Below, piece by piece: positions 7,288 through 16,792 of a DNA stretch of 64,000 bases. The DNA is taken from contig CANFHC010000013.1 of the NCBI GenBank assembly GCA_947446575.1, positions 1 through 64,000 of the forward strand. Reading direction: 5' to 3'. Source of the DNA: Bacteriovoracaceae bacterium. Lineage in GTDB: Bacteria > Bdellovibrionota > Bacteriovoracia > Bacteriovoracales > Bacteriovoracaceae. The position numbers and the translations under genes were made by a program. Position 1 is the stretch's first letter. Each line of letters opens with the position of its first letter. The notes under the pieces were generated by a model, which saw nothing but the letters and a program-made list of their open reading frames with translations, made no database searches and was not told where the DNA came from.

Positions 7288-9647
7288 CTAAATGTATTCA
7301 TTGTGACGAAGATATCCAAATACCAATCTATAATGATGGCGATGAAAATCATCATTCTCCATTCTGTTGTAATGGTTGTTTGACCGTTTACAATGTCATC
7401 AACTTTAAAGGGCTAGAGAAGTATTACGAAATAAAAAGACAATCTGCTATCTACAAAAGAAGATCTCCGGTTGAAGAAAGAAAACTACAATTTCGTTTTC
7501 TTGATAACCAAGAATTTTTGAATGACTATTCTTATTCAAGTTTATCAGCTGCACCAACAATGGAATTTTACCTTGAAGGAATTCATTGCCTCGCTTGTCT
7601 TTGGCTTATTGAAAAATTGCCAGAGTACTTAGAAGACGTAGAACAATGCCGTCTTGATATGCAACGTTCAGTGGCCACAGTTACACTTAAGGCCCAGGGG
7701 CTATTTTCAAATGTCGCCCGCGAATTAAATAATTTAGGTTACAAACCTCATCCTCTAAAAAGAAATCAAAGCACGCAAAATCTTCGCAATAAAGAAGAAA
7801 GAAAAATGCTTTTAAAAATTGGGATCGCTGGAGCCGGAGCAGGAAACATCATGCTCTATGCAGTTGCTATTTATGCTGGGGCCGGTGAAAACTATGCACA
7901 GTTCTTTAATTGGCTAACTGTCGTTTTTGCTCTTCCAGTTCTTTTCTACTCAGCCCTTCCTTTTTATCAAAACGCTTATCACGCACTAAAAAATCGCACT
8001 CTCTCAATTGATATTCCCATTTCCATGGCACTCTTAATGGGTGCTTTCTCTGGTCTTTACAATCTAGCTATTGGTGTGAATGAAAACTTCTTCGACTCAC
8101 TTACTGCCCTAGTCTTCCTTTTACTTTTATCTCGATATTTCTTGAACAAAATCCAAGAAGAAGGTTTAAGTGCAAATGACCTTAACTTTTTTTATGAGGG
8201 AGAAAGTGTTCTTAAGTTAATGGATGGGCAATTCGTTGAAACTCACCCACAATTTTTAGAAGTGGGCGACACAATTAAAGTTTCCACAAATGAAATGATT
8301 CCTGCCGACGGGATCATTACCGAAGGAAAGACTCTTTTAAACAACTCGCTTTTAACTGGTGAATCAAGACCTGAAAATGTAGGAGTCAATTCTTTGGTTT
8401 ATTCTGGAACAATCAACTTAACTAATGCAATTATTATTAAAGTTGAAAGCGTTAAATCAGAAACGAGAATTGGAAAAATTTTAAAACAAATTGAAAATGG
8501 TTGGATTCATAAATCTCCAATCGTTGATCTGACGAATAAAATTTCAAAGTATTTTGTGGCCGGCGTCTTTATTGTTGCCTCTATACTCTTTTTATCTCTT
8601 TACTATCAAGGCAAAACAAAACTGGCCCTAGAGCGAGCAGTAACACTCTTAATTGTGACTTGTCCTTGTGCTTTGGCACTAGCTACTCCGCTTACACTGA
8701 CGAGAACTCTATCACGCGCTTCTAAATCAGGAATTATTATTAAGAACACTGAAGTCATTGAAAAACTTGCTTCGGTAAATACTGTTTTTCTGGATAAGAC
8801 AGGAACTCTGACATACGGGAATTTAAAAATTGATAATTTTAATATTCTAAAAAAATCAGCTTATCCCCTCTTGCAAGTTGTAGCTAGTCTAGAAAAAACA
8901 TCTACTCACCCATCGGCGAAAGCGCTGAAGGAATTTGCTCTAAAAGACTCTGCCCAAGAAATTCTTTCTGTAGAAAACTACAAAGAGATTATGGGTACGG
9001 GAGTTGAAGGAAATATTGGCGTACATTTTTATGAAATAAAACATGGAAGTATCTTTGAAGATAAAATTCTTATTGCTAAATTTAGTCTAAAAGACCATAT
9101 TCGCCCTGATACAAAAAATGCAGTGAGTAAATTAAAGGCTCAAGGCCTCAATGTTAAAATGCTCTCTGGTGATAAGTTGCTTATTGCTAAATCCATTGCT
9201 GAGAGTGCTGGCATTGACCAAGAAAACGTTTTTGCCGAACTATCACCTGAAACAAAACTCTCAATGATTAAGGAGCAATCTCATTCGTTAATGGTGGGAG
9301 ATGGCGCCAACGATGCCATGGCGCTTTGCAATTCTTATGTTAGTGTTGCGGTCCTTGGATCTTTAGATATTTCTCTTCGTGCTTCAGATATCTATTTAAC
9401 GACTCCAGGAATTTCTCACGTACCACAATTGATTACTATTTCATCAGAGACAATGAAAGTTATTAAACGAAATCTAGTTCTCTCTTTACTTTATAATTCA
9501 CTTTCAGTCTATGCAGCTTTTGCGGGAATAATTTCTCCGCTAGTGGCCGCGATTATTATGCCAGTGTCTTCGTTAACAGTTCTTGCTTCAACATTGATCG
9601 GAACAAAAAAATTAAACTTACTTTTAAATAACAAGAAGGAACTCTAA
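7284..9647 (+). CDS. ccoI: cbb3 oxidase copper-delivery P-type ATPase CcoI/FixI
   Basis: 787 residues. The N-terminus has a Cys-rich CIHC and FCCNGC region typical of CcoI, then a heavy-metal-associated domain with C102-LA-C105. Eight membrane helices surround the metal-selective CPC motif (about 460-462). The phosphorylation motif DKTGT (Asp about 504), the THP motif and the hinge GDGANDAMAL are all present. It exports copper to the periplasm for the CuB site of cbb3 oxidase. It overlaps the CNBD gene by four bases and touches ccoS by one. All catalytic motifs are intact. Confidence 0.95.
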   Translation: MTKCIHCDEDIQIPIYNDGDENHHSPFCCNGCLTVYNVINFKGLEKYYEIKRQSAIYKRRSPVEERKLQFRFLDNQEFLNDYSYSSLSAAPTMEFYLEGIHCLACLWLIEKLPEYLEDVEQCRLDMQRSVATVTLKAQGLFSNVARELNNLGYKPHPLKRNQSTQNLRNKEERKMLLKIGIAGAGAGNIMLYAVAIYAGAGENYAQFFNWLTVVFALPVLFYSALPFYQNAYHALKNRTLSIDIPISMALLMGAFSGLYNLAIGVNENFFDSLTALVFLLLLSRYFLNKIQEEGLSANDLNFFYEGESVLKLMDGQFVETHPQFLEVGDTIKVSTNEMIPADGIITEGKTLLNNSLLTGESRPENVGVNSLVYSGTINLTNAIIIKVESVKSETRIGKILKQIENGWIHKSPIVDLTNKISKYFVAGVFIVASILFLSLYYQGKTKLALERAVTLLIVTCPCALALATPLTLTRTLSRASKSGIIIKNTEVIEKLASVNTVFLDKTGTLTYGNLKIDNFNILKKSAYPLLQVVASLEKTSTHPSAKALKEFALKDSAQEILSVENYKEIMGTGVEGNIGVHFYEIKHGSIFEDKILIAKFSLKDHIRPDTKNAVSKLKAQGLNVKMLSGDKLLIAKSIAESAGIDQENVFAELSPETKLSMIKEQSHSLMVGDGANDAMALCNSYVSVAVLGSLDISLRASDIYLTTPGISHVPQLITISSETMKVIKRNLVLSLLYNSLSVYAAFAGIISPLVAAIIMPVSSLTVLASTLIGTKKLNLLLNNKKEL

Positions 9648-9832
9648 TGGAAGTTATCACTCTTTTAATTCCTATCGCTTTAGTGCTTGCTCTAAGTTTC
9701 ATCGTTGGATTTATTTGGATGACAGTAAAAGGTCAATATGATGATCTAGAAACACCTGCCATGCGCATGCTTATTGAAGAAAAAAACCTAAACAAGAAAA
9801 ACAATATTAACACTAAAGAGGAAAAAAAATGA
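9647..9832 (+). CDS. ccoS: cbb3 oxidase maturation protein CcoS
   Basis: 61 residues: one membrane helix (about 5-26), then GQYDDLETPAMRML, the family signature after the helix, and a Lys/Asn-rich tail. CcoS is needed for cofactor insertion into cbb3 oxidase. The start overlaps the ccoI stop (TAATG) and the stop overlaps the ccoNO start (ATGA), so translation is probably coupled. Confidence 0.93.
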   Translation: MEVITLLIPIALVLALSFIVGFIWMTVKGQYDDLETPAMRMLIEEKNLNKKNNINTKEEKK

Positions 9833-11982
9833 GTTCATCATCTAACGTAAATCGAACAGGTCTTCTGGAGACCTATTCTTATGATGATCAAATCGTAAGA
9901 ATGTTTGTTTTTGCAACAATCATCTGGGGAGCAGTGGCAATGCTTCTAGGTATTACAATTGCTTTCCAACTTGCTACTTGGAAAATGAATTTTGGTCTTC
10001 AATGGATGACGTTTGGTCGCTTGAGACCATTACATACGAACGCAGCGATTTTTGCATTTTGTGGAAACGCGATGTTTGCTGGAATTTATTATTCTCACCA
10101 AAGATTGCTTAAGGCGAGATTGTTTAACGACGCTCTTTCACGCATCCACTTCTGGGGCTGGCAAGCCATCATCGTTGCTGCTGCCATCACGCTTCCACTT
10201 GGATTAACAAGAGGTAAGGAGTATGCGGAGTTAGAATGGCCGATAACAATTGCAATTGCAGTTGTCTGGGTTGTTTTTGCAGTTAACTTTTTTGGAACAT
10301 TGGTAAGACGCCGCGAGCGCCATATCTATGTTGCTATCTGGTTTTATATTGCAACAATTGTAACTGTAGCAGTACTTCACATTGTAAACGGATTGAGTCT
10401 TCCAGTTACCTGGACAAAATCATATTCAGTTTACTCTGGGGTTCAAGATGCTCTAGTTCAATGGTGGTATGGACATAATGCAGTTGCATTTTTCTTAACA
10501 ACTCCGTTTTTAGGTTTAATGTATTACTTCGTTCCTAAAGCTGCCAACAGACCCGTTTATTCTTATAGATTATCTATCATTCACTTTTGGTCTCTAGTCT
10601 TCATTTATATTTGGGCCGGACCTCACCATCTTCTCTACACAACTCTTCCTGAATGGGCACAAACCTTAGGAATGGTTTTTTCTATCGCACTTTGGGCACC
10701 AAGCTGGGGTGGTATGATCAACGGCCTTATGACTCTTAGAGGAGTTTGGGACAAAGTACGCACAGATATTATTTTAAAATTCATGGCCCTTTCACTTACT
10801 TTCTACGGGATGTCGACTTTTGAAGGTCCACTTCTTTCTATTAAATCAGTAAATGCTATCGGGCATTTTACTGACTGGATTCCAGGACACGTTCACGCTG
10901 GTACAATCGGATGGAACTATCTTTTAATTGCTGGGATACTTTATTTCCTAGTCACAAAACTATGGAAAACTGAAATTTACTCTAAGACAATTGCGAACAT
11001 TCAATTTTGGATGGCAACAATAGGTCTATCTCTTTATTACGTATCAATGGTCGTAGCTGGTATTACTCAATCACTTATGTGGCGAGCAATTGATGCCAAT
11101 GGAAAATTAGTTTATCCAAACTTTATTGAAACAGTTGTAAAAATTGTTCCAATGTATTGGGTAAGAGCTTTCGGTGGAACATTTGTTTTCGTTTCATTCC
11201 TTCTTATGGGGTACAATCTTTATAAAACTATGCAACAGGGATCTGTAGGCATTGAAGAAGTTTATGAAGCGTACGCTCTTGATGATTCATCAGTTGAAAA
11301 AAATGCTACTCAACACAGAAAACTAGAAGGACTTCCTCTCGTTTTCGGGGTTCTCTCTCTTATAGCTATCTTAGTTGGATCAGCAATTGAAATCGTTCCA
11401 ACAATGCTCTCAAATCACTACATCTCAAAAATCGATGCTGTGAAGCCTTACTCTCCACTTGAGTTAATTGGACGAGATATCTATATCAGAGAAGGATGTT
11501 ACCTGTGTCACTCTCAACAAGTTCGTCCAATGGTCCATGAAGTTCTTCGTTACGGAAAACAATCAGAAGCTGGAGAATTTATATACGATCACCCATTTCA
11601 ATGGGGATCAAAAAGAACTGGTCCGGATCTAGCTCGCGTTGGTGGAAAATATCCAAACATGTGGCATTACCGTCACATGCTAAATCCTCGCGACGTAACT
11701 CCACAATCAATTATGCCGATTTACAAATGGCTAGTTGAACAGAAAATTGACTACGCAACTTTAACGAGAAAATTACAAGTTATGAAACAATTGGGAGTTC
11801 CTTACTCGGATGCACAAATCAATAACGGTGTAATGAGTGCTCAAACACAAGCAAGAACAATTACAGAAGACTTAATGAAATCTGGTGTTCCAGCTGAAGT
11901 TGAAGATAAAGAACTGGTAGCTTTAATTTCTTATTTACAAAGAATCGGTGTGGACTACGGAAGTCTGCCGAAGTCAAACTAA
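9829..11982 (+). CDS. ccoNO: fused cbb3 cytochrome oxidase subunits I and II (CcoN-CcoO)
   Basis: 717 residues. About 1-470 are the 12-helix haem-copper subunit CcoN, with HTNAAIFAF and VQWWYGHNAVAFFL carrying haem and copper ligands, and a later GHVHAGTIGWNY. About 485-717 are CcoO: a membrane anchor (LVFGVLSLIAILVG), then REGCYLCHSQQVRPM with the c-type haem site at 557-561. In most Proteobacteria these are separate genes; here one frame encodes both with no stop between. The product reduces O2 with high affinity and pumps protons. Ribosome site AAAGAGGAAAAAA fits the ATG at 9829. Confidence 0.95.
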   Translation: MSSSSNVNRTGLLETYSYDDQIVRMFVFATIIWGAVAMLLGITIAFQLATWKMNFGLQWMTFGRLRPLHTNAAIFAFCGNAMFAGIYYSHQRLLKARLFNDALSRIHFWGWQAIIVAAAITLPLGLTRGKEYAELEWPITIAIAVVWVVFAVNFFGTLVRRRERHIYVAIWFYIATIVTVAVLHIVNGLSLPVTWTKSYSVYSGVQDALVQWWYGHNAVAFFLTTPFLGLMYYFVPKAANRPVYSYRLSIIHFWSLVFIYIWAGPHHLLYTTLPEWAQTLGMVFSIALWAPSWGGMINGLMTLRGVWDKVRTDIILKFMALSLTFYGMSTFEGPLLSIKSVNAIGHFTDWIPGHVHAGTIGWNYLLIAGILYFLVTKLWKTEIYSKTIANIQFWMATIGLSLYYVSMVVAGITQSLMWRAIDANGKLVYPNFIETVVKIVPMYWVRAFGGTFVFVSFLLMGYNLYKTMQQGSVGIEEVYEAYALDDSSVEKNATQHRKLEGLPLVFGVLSLIAILVGSAIEIVPTMLSNHYISKIDAVKPYSPLELIGRDIYIREGCYLCHSQQVRPMVHEVLRYGKQSEAGEFIYDHPFQWGSKRTGPDLARVGGKYPNMWHYRHMLNPRDVTPQSIMPIYKWLVEQKIDYATLTRKLQVMKQLGVPYSDAQINNGVMSAQTQARTITEDLMKSGVPAEVEDKELVALISYLQRIGVDYGSLPKSN

Positions 11983-11992
11983 GGGAGGCATT

Positions 11993-12166
11993 ATGTATAA
12001 AGAAGCATTAGAACAATTTAATAAACCATGGCTTCCTTTAACAGCGCTCTTTATTTTCGTCTTAGTTTTCTTGCTTTATTTGTATTGGACTTTTAAGAAA
12101 GAAAATAAACATATTTACGACTATTCATCTCAGATACCTTTTGAGGACGGAGTTAAGCATGAGTGA
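11993..12166 (+). CDS. ccoQ: CcoQ-like small subunit of cbb3 oxidase
   Basis: 57 residues starting at ATG 11993, five bases after GGGAGG; a longer upstream reading has no ribosome site. One membrane helix (about 14-32, LTALFIFVLVFLLYLYW) is followed by a charged tail. Position between ccoNO and ccoP, and topology, fit CcoQ, which stabilises the oxidase. Sequence identity in this family is always low, so the call rests on context. It overlaps the ccoP start by eight bases. Confidence 0.78.
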   Translation: MYKEALEQFNKPWLPLTALFIFVLVFLLYLYWTFKKENKHIYDYSSQIPFEDGVKHE

Positions 12167-12761
12167 TAACAATAACGACAATAAAACCAAACTTCACCTA
12201 GAAGAAGGTGAAGATAAGATTCTTCTCGATCATAGCTATGATGGAATTCAAGAATTAGACAATCCACTCCCTTCTTGGTGGAAGTTCACTTTCTACGGTG
12301 GATTTGCTTTTGCTTTCTTTTATTTTATTCTTTTTCAAATCATGGGAGCGCCAACTTTACGTGAGGAATTCAAAAAAGAATATGCTGTCATTGAAGAGTT
12401 GCAAGAAAAATTTAATAAGGCTAATGGTGTCTTTGATGAAGTAAAATATCTTGCTATCTTAAAAGATGATGGAGTAAAAAAAGGACAAGTCGTTTTTGAA
12501 ACGAACTGCATTCCCTGCCATAAAGAAAAAGGGATTGGAGATATTGGTCCAAACTTAACTGATGAATACTGGATTAACTCTAAAGGCACTCCGGCTACAA
12601 ATTTTCCTGTAGTCTTTAATGGAGTTCCTGAAAAAGGTATGCCTACTTGGTCAGCTTCTTTGTCAAACGAAGAAATTTATCAAGTAGTCTCTTATGTACA
12701 GACACTGCATAATACTCACCAACCAGGTGGGAAAGCGCCTCAAGGAAATAAAGTAGAATGA
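12159..12761 (+). CDS. ccoP: short, single-haem CcoP subunit of cbb3 oxidase
   Basis: 200 residues from ATG 12159. A CcoP-type N-terminus (DGIQELDNPLPSWW) leads into one membrane helix (about 43-62), then a linker helix and one cytochrome c domain with CIPCH at 117-121 and a distal Met in KGMPTW. Usual CcoP is about 300 residues with two haem domains; the second is absent here, so electron entry must use one haem. The start overlaps ccoQ by eight bases and the stop overlaps ccoG by four (ATGA). Confidence 0.92.
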   Translation: MSDNNNDNKTKLHLEEGEDKILLDHSYDGIQELDNPLPSWWKFTFYGGFAFAFFYFILFQIMGAPTLREEFKKEYAVIEELQEKFNKANGVFDEVKYLAILKDDGVKKGQVVFETNCIPCHKEKGIGDIGPNLTDEYWINSKGTPATNFPVVFNGVPEKGMPTWSASLSNEEIYQVVSYVQTLHNTHQPGGKAPQGNKVE

Positions 12762-14173
12762 AATCAAAAAACCGTTTTGAACTAGATCCAGAAAGATTAG
12801 CGACAACTGATGAAGAAGGTCATCGCGTTTATCTTTTCCCTGAAGACGTAAAAGGATTTTGGAAAGACAGAAGGACAGTTTTTTATTGGTTTTTGATACT
12901 CGTTTACTTGGTTTTGCCTTGGATCTACATCAAAGGAAAACCATCTATAATGCTAAATATTTTTACAAGAGAATTTACATTCATGGGCTTTACTCTGCAT
13001 GGAGTAGAGCCCATTCTTCTGTTCCTCGTTGTTATTTCTGCCATGTTTTTCATAGCCTTTATGACCAGCTTATTTGGTCGAGTTTGGTGTGGATGGGGTT
13101 GCCCTCAAACAGTATTTATCACTACAATTTTTTCTAAAATAGAATCTTTCATCGAGGGATCAGCCAGGGAGAGAAAAGCACTCTCCGATGCTCCATGGTC
13201 TTTTCACAAACTTTCAAAACGCATTCAAAAATGGTTTATCTTCACAATAATTTCTCTGCATATAGGCCACACTTTTGTTGGTTACTTTGTAGGCCCTCGT
13301 GAACTTCTCCATATGTCACTTCATTCACCTACTGAAAACTTTGGACTCTTTTTAGCTGTCATGATTTTGTCTGGCATTTTTCTTTTTGATTTTGGATGGT
13401 TCAGAGAACAATTTTGTATCATCGCTTGCCCTTACGGCAGAATGCAATCTGTGCTTATGGATAGTAACTCTCTAGTGGTTGCCTACGACAAAAAAAGAGG
13501 CGAGCCACGCAGAGGATTAGCACCTCGCGAAAACGAAGGTGATTGCATTAACTGTTACGCTTGCGTAAAAGTATGTCCTACAGGAATTGATATCCGTCGC
13601 GGGACGCAGCTCGAATGTATCGCTTGCACCAATTGTATAGATGCTTGTGATGAAATTATGGAAAAAGTTAACAAGCCTCATGGTCTTATTCGCTATAGCT
13701 CTGAAGAAGAGCTCAATGGAAATAAAACAAAACACTTTACTCCTAGATCGATTATATATCTTTGCATTTGCCTCACTTTCATTGGAAGCTTTTTTCTTTT
13801 CCTCTCTCTTTCAACCGATCTTTCATTCGTTTACATGAGAGGCACTACTCCCTTTACAATGACTAAGAATGCAGAAGGAAAAAATATTATTCTCAATAAT
13901 TTTCTTGTCAAAATTTCTCATCAAGGTGAAAAAAATCATCGGATAAATTTTCAAATTCATGATAAAAACCTTGCTAATAAAATTGAAATCATTACGCCAA
14001 TGAAACCACTAAAGCTTACTCAAGCAGAAGTGAAGGCCACTATGTTTTTTAAATTTGACCCATCTATTTTGATCAATGGCTCTAGAACAATAAAAATGGA
14101 TATTCTTGAGGAATTAGAAAATAATAAAGTCATTTCTAATACGGAGGTTGTGCTTGTCGGCCCTGCTCAATAA
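12758..14173 (+). CDS. ccoG: cbb3 oxidase assembly protein CcoG (polyferredoxin)
   Basis: 471 residues. Membrane helices carry the family motifs GRVWCGWGCPQTVF and REQFCIIACPYGRMQS, followed by two ferredoxin-like 4Fe-4S motifs (CINCYACVKVCPTGID and CIACTNCIDACDEIM). A further helix and a C-terminal immunoglobulin-like domain (about 370-471) complete it. CcoG is a cupric reductase that feeds Cu(I) to CcoI. All cluster cysteines are visible. It is translationally coupled to ccoP and overlaps the next gene. Confidence 0.95.
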   Translation: MKSKNRFELDPERLATTDEEGHRVYLFPEDVKGFWKDRRTVFYWFLILVYLVLPWIYIKGKPSIMLNIFTREFTFMGFTLHGVEPILLFLVVISAMFFIAFMTSLFGRVWCGWGCPQTVFITTIFSKIESFIEGSARERKALSDAPWSFHKLSKRIQKWFIFTIISLHIGHTFVGYFVGPRELLHMSLHSPTENFGLFLAVMILSGIFLFDFGWFREQFCIIACPYGRMQSVLMDSNSLVVAYDKKRGEPRRGLAPRENEGDCINCYACVKVCPTGIDIRRGTQLECIACTNCIDACDEIMEKVNKPHGLIRYSSEEELNGNKTKHFTPRSIIYLCICLTFIGSFFLFLSLSTDLSFVYMRGTTPFTMTKNAEGKNIILNNFLVKISHQGEKNHRINFQIHDKNLANKIEIITPMKPLKLTQAEVKATMFFKFDPSILINGSRTIKMDILEELENNKVISNTEVVLVGPAQ

Positions 14174-14885
14174 CTTAATGAGTGACCTCTCGTTTCTTCC
14201 GTGGGTTTCGTTTATCGCAGGCCTTGGTGGAAGTATTCATTGCGTAGGCATGTGCGGCGGATTAGTCACAGCTACTTGTAAAAAAGAAAGTGATGTGGCC
14301 CGCTATCAAATTGGTCGCCTATTGGGTTACCTGATCTTAGGCTTTTTCGCTGGAACATTAGGAAAAATATTTACCATTCAAGCGGGAAATCCCAAGCTTA
14401 CTTTTATACCTGGTCTCATGTTGGGAATACTTTTTCTCTTTTGGGGAATTCAAAATTATCGCGGTAAAAAAGCCGAGCTTCCAACCCCCAAATTTTTTCA
14501 AACTTTTTATACAAAACTTTGGGCAAAATTTATTTACAAAAATGAAAATGCAAGCAAGGCTCTCTTTACGGGATTACTCTCACTTTTTCTTCCCTGTGGT
14601 CTGCTCTATGGAGTTGTCTTAGGAATCGCTACCTTTGAGCATTCTTTTCATGCACTTTTTACTATGTTCTTTTTTTGGTTAGGCACTCTTCCCTCTATGA
14701 TACTCGCCCCAACTATTATTCAAAAATTTCTACGACCCTTAAAGTTAAAACTTCCAAAGGCTTATGCTATAAGCCTTATCCTTTTAGGACTAATGACTAT
14801 TTCCTTTAGAGTTATACGTTTTCAAGAGGTCAATGCAAGTACGATTAAAGTCAACCAATCTACTAAAGAACTAAAGTGCCATTGA
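14154..14885 (+). CDS. TauE/SafE-like membrane protein of the cco cluster
   Basis: About 243 residues and six helices, with the signature AGLGGSIHCVGMCGGLV near the N-terminus (a His-Cys-Met-Cys metal-binding pattern) and a second SLFLPCGLLYG motif with another Cys. This family (DsbD/SafE-like) regularly sits at the end of cbb3 clusters and is thought to move copper or reducing power. Start choice: TTG at 14154 lies six bases after GGAGG within the end of ccoG; an ATG at 14178 just after the ccoG stop has no ribosome site but would also give an intact protein. Function is inferred from context. Confidence 0.82.
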   Translation: MSALLNNLMSDLSFLPWVSFIAGLGGSIHCVGMCGGLVTATCKKESDVARYQIGRLLGYLILGFFAGTLGKIFTIQAGNPKLTFIPGLMLGILFLFWGIQNYRGKKAELPTPKFFQTFYTKLWAKFIYKNENASKALFTGLLSLFLPCGLLYGVVLGIATFEHSFHALFTMFFFWLGTLPSMILAPTIIQKFLRPLKLKLPKAYAISLILLGLMTISFRVIRFQEVNASTIKVNQSTKELKCH

Positions 14886-14923
14886 GATTTATTTAAAAAA
14901 ATTTCAATTGTTCCGATAATATT

Positions 14924-16444
14924 GTGAAAATCTTTTTTATCATCAGGATGACTATGAATGTAATTCTAACTTTGCTTGTACTCACAAATGCCATCTTTAT
15001 CTATTTGGTCTATGTTTACAAAAGTAGAATCATCCATCTCAAAAATTCAGTTGAAGGTATTGCCGATAAAAGCTTCGACTTATGTGGTTCAGCTGAACAA
15101 GTTGCAAATGTCAGCCGCGACCTAGATGCGGCTTCAGATGAGCAATTAGACACGTTAAACGCCACTATTTCAGCCAGTCATGAAATCAATTCGATGGTCA
15201 ATAGAACAAGTGATAACACTGATGATTTAAAAACTGAGGCCAATCAATTAGAGCGAATGAGTTCTCAGGGCTCAAACATTGTCGATCAAATGGTAACAGC
15301 AAGTTTGGCAATTAAAGAAAGTAGTGAATATTTAAAAATAGAAATTGAAAAGAATATGAGTGAACTCTCACAATCCTTAATGGCCATTTCAGAAATTGCC
15401 TCAAAAACTAAACTCATTAACGATATTGTATTTCAAACAAAGCTTCTCTCCTTCAATGCCTCTGTTGAAGCAGCCAGAGCAGGTGAAAATGGAAAAGGAT
15501 TTTCAGTTGTGGCTGAAGAAATTGGAAAGCTAGCTCAAATGAGTGGGAAAATAGCTGATGATATTGCAAAGATCGTCGATCACAGTGTTAATTCTATTAA
15601 CACCGTAATTACAACTACCAAGCAACGTTTTAGTAAATTAACAGATGAAACTGTTTTGAAAAACGAAACTGGTTATAGTTCTACTAAAAATTGCGAAAAA
15701 GTTTTTATTGATATGACTTTAAAAATTAGTTCGATTAATAAAATGATCGAAGAAATTTCTGAAGCCACTAAAGAGCAATCTTTAGGTGTGCACCAAATGG
15801 ATCAAGCCATTATAAAATTACAAGAAGTAGCCGACCGAAATCGGCTCGTAGCAAGTCAATCTACTGAACATGCTGTTGAATTTAATATTCAGGCCAATCA
15901 AATCGTTGAAATAAACAAAGAAATCGCTAACATTAATCATTTCAACACTTATCAACACCCTCGCCTGCAAAAATTTATCTGGAAAGATAGTTTATCCCTA
16001 GGTGTTCATGAAATGGATGGAGAGCATAAAATTCTTATCGAAAAAATCAATTTACTTGTAACCGTTCTAGAAGATCAATATACAAAAAAAGACAAAGACA
16101 AATTATGGAAAGCGTTTTTAAATCTTGCGAGCTATACAACTGAGCATTTTAAAAGCGAAGAAGAATTTATGGGCTCTATTGGTTATGCCCAATTGAACTC
16201 TCATCAAAAGATTCATCAGAACTTATTGGAACAAGTGTCTCAGTATGGTGAACAAATTAAAAATGGAACAATTGATGATAACAAATTAATATCTTTTCTG
16301 CGCAACTGGTTAATCAGTCATATCATGGGTGTTGATATGCAATATGCAAAAGTTGCTAAAGAATCCAAAGAATCTAAAGAATCTAAAGAATCTAAAGAAT
16401 CTAAAGAATCTAAAGAGAAAAAGCATACAAAAAAAATTGCCTAA
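14924..16444 (+). CDS. methyl-accepting chemotaxis protein with C-terminal hemerythrin domain
   Basis: 506 residues. One N-terminal helix (about 10-33) anchors a cytoplasmic chemoreceptor with no periplasmic sensor. The signalling hairpin contains [27 protein letters not shown] and [12 protein letters not shown]. Residues about 350-475 are a bacteriohemerythrin: [21 protein letters not shown] and HIMGVD supply the di-iron ligands. The protein should sense O2 or NO directly and steer motility, fitting its place after the cbb3 operon. The tail is six KES repeats then a basic end. The listed start is GTG at 14924; an ATG at 14954, preceded by AGG, is also possible. Confidence 0.92.
   Translation: MKIFFIIRMTMNVILTLLVLTNAIFIYLVYVYKSRIIHLKNSVEGIADKSFDLCGSAEQVANVSRDLDAASDEQLDTLNATISASHEINSMVNRTSDNTDDLKTEANQLERMSSQGSNIVDQMVTASLAIKESSEYLKIEIEKNMSELSQSLMAISEIASKTKLINDIVFQTKLLSFNASVEAARAGENGKGFSVVAEEIGKLAQMSGKIADDIAKIVDHSVNSINTVITTTKQRFSKLTDETVLKNETGYSSTKNCEKVFIDMTLKISSINKMIEEISEATKEQSLGVHQMDQAIIKLQEVADRNRLVASQSTEHAVEFNIQANQIVEINKEIANINHFNTYQHPRLQKFIWKDSLSLGVHEMDGEHKILIEKINLLVTVLEDQYTKKDKDKLWKAFLNLASYTTEHFKSEEEFMGSIGYAQLNSHQKIHQNLLEQVSQYGEQIKNGTIDDNKLISFLRNWLISHIMGVDMQYAKVAKESKESKESKESKESKESKEKKHTKKIA
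16358..16411 (+). repeat. six 9-bp tandem repeats (AAAGAATCT) in the chemoreceptor gene
   Basis: Six head-to-tail copies, the first with a final C, encode (Lys-Glu-Ser)x6. The unit is three codons, so gain or loss of copies would change tail length without a frameshift. The tail is probably an unstructured charged tether. Confidence 0.95.
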
Positions 16445-16460
16445 TCTGGCCTGATCCTTG

Positions 16461-16497
16461 CTCCTTATTTAACAAGTATTCGCTTGTAAACAAGGAG
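16461..16497 (+). promoter_or_regulatory. hairpin masking the ribosome binding site of the next gene
   Basis: The arms 16461-16476 and 16483-16497 pair over about 14 bp (one mismatch, one bulge) around a 6-base loop. The 5' arm begins CTCCTT, an exact complement of the AAGGAG at 16492-16497 that serves the ATG at 16505. There is no U-tract, so it is not a simple terminator. RNA thermometer or attenuator action is inferred. Confidence 0.55.
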
Positions 16498-16504
16498 TCA
16501 AAAA

Positions 16505-16792
16505 ATGAGAAAAAAAGCACCTGTTAATTCAGAAGATAAAGTGAAGAAAGATATCATTTCTGATCGCGATTTTATTAAACTCAATAATCCAACAAGAAAG
16601 AGTCATTCTCCACTTCCAGATGAACTTCTTCATGAAGATGAAAATGATGACACCTTAGAAGAGACTCTCATTGGTATGGAATATGACTTGGATCCAGATG
16701 GTGATAACTGGGACGAATCCGATGAAGTCGATCTAAGCTTGGAAGATGAAGTTGATATCCCCAACGAACCAAGCCATCATCCAAATCCTTAA
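16505..16792 (+). CDS. small acidic protein of unknown function
   Basis: 95 residues. A short basic N-terminus (RKKAPVNSEDKVKK) is followed by a strongly acidic body rich in Asp and Glu (for example DELLHEDENDDTLEE and DLDPDGDNWDESDEVD). No signal peptide, helix or known domain is seen; it is probably disordered and cytoplasmic. The ribosome site AAGGAG lies seven bases before the ATG and inside a hairpin. The gene ends at 16792, directly abutting the convergent gene that ends at 16793. I do not recognise it; binding of a basic partner or metal is only a guess. Confidence 0.65.
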   Translation: MRKKAPVNSEDKVKKDIISDRDFIKLNNPTRKSHSPLPDELLHEDENDDTLEETLIGMEYDLDPDGDNWDESDEVDLSLEDEVDIPNEPSHHPNP

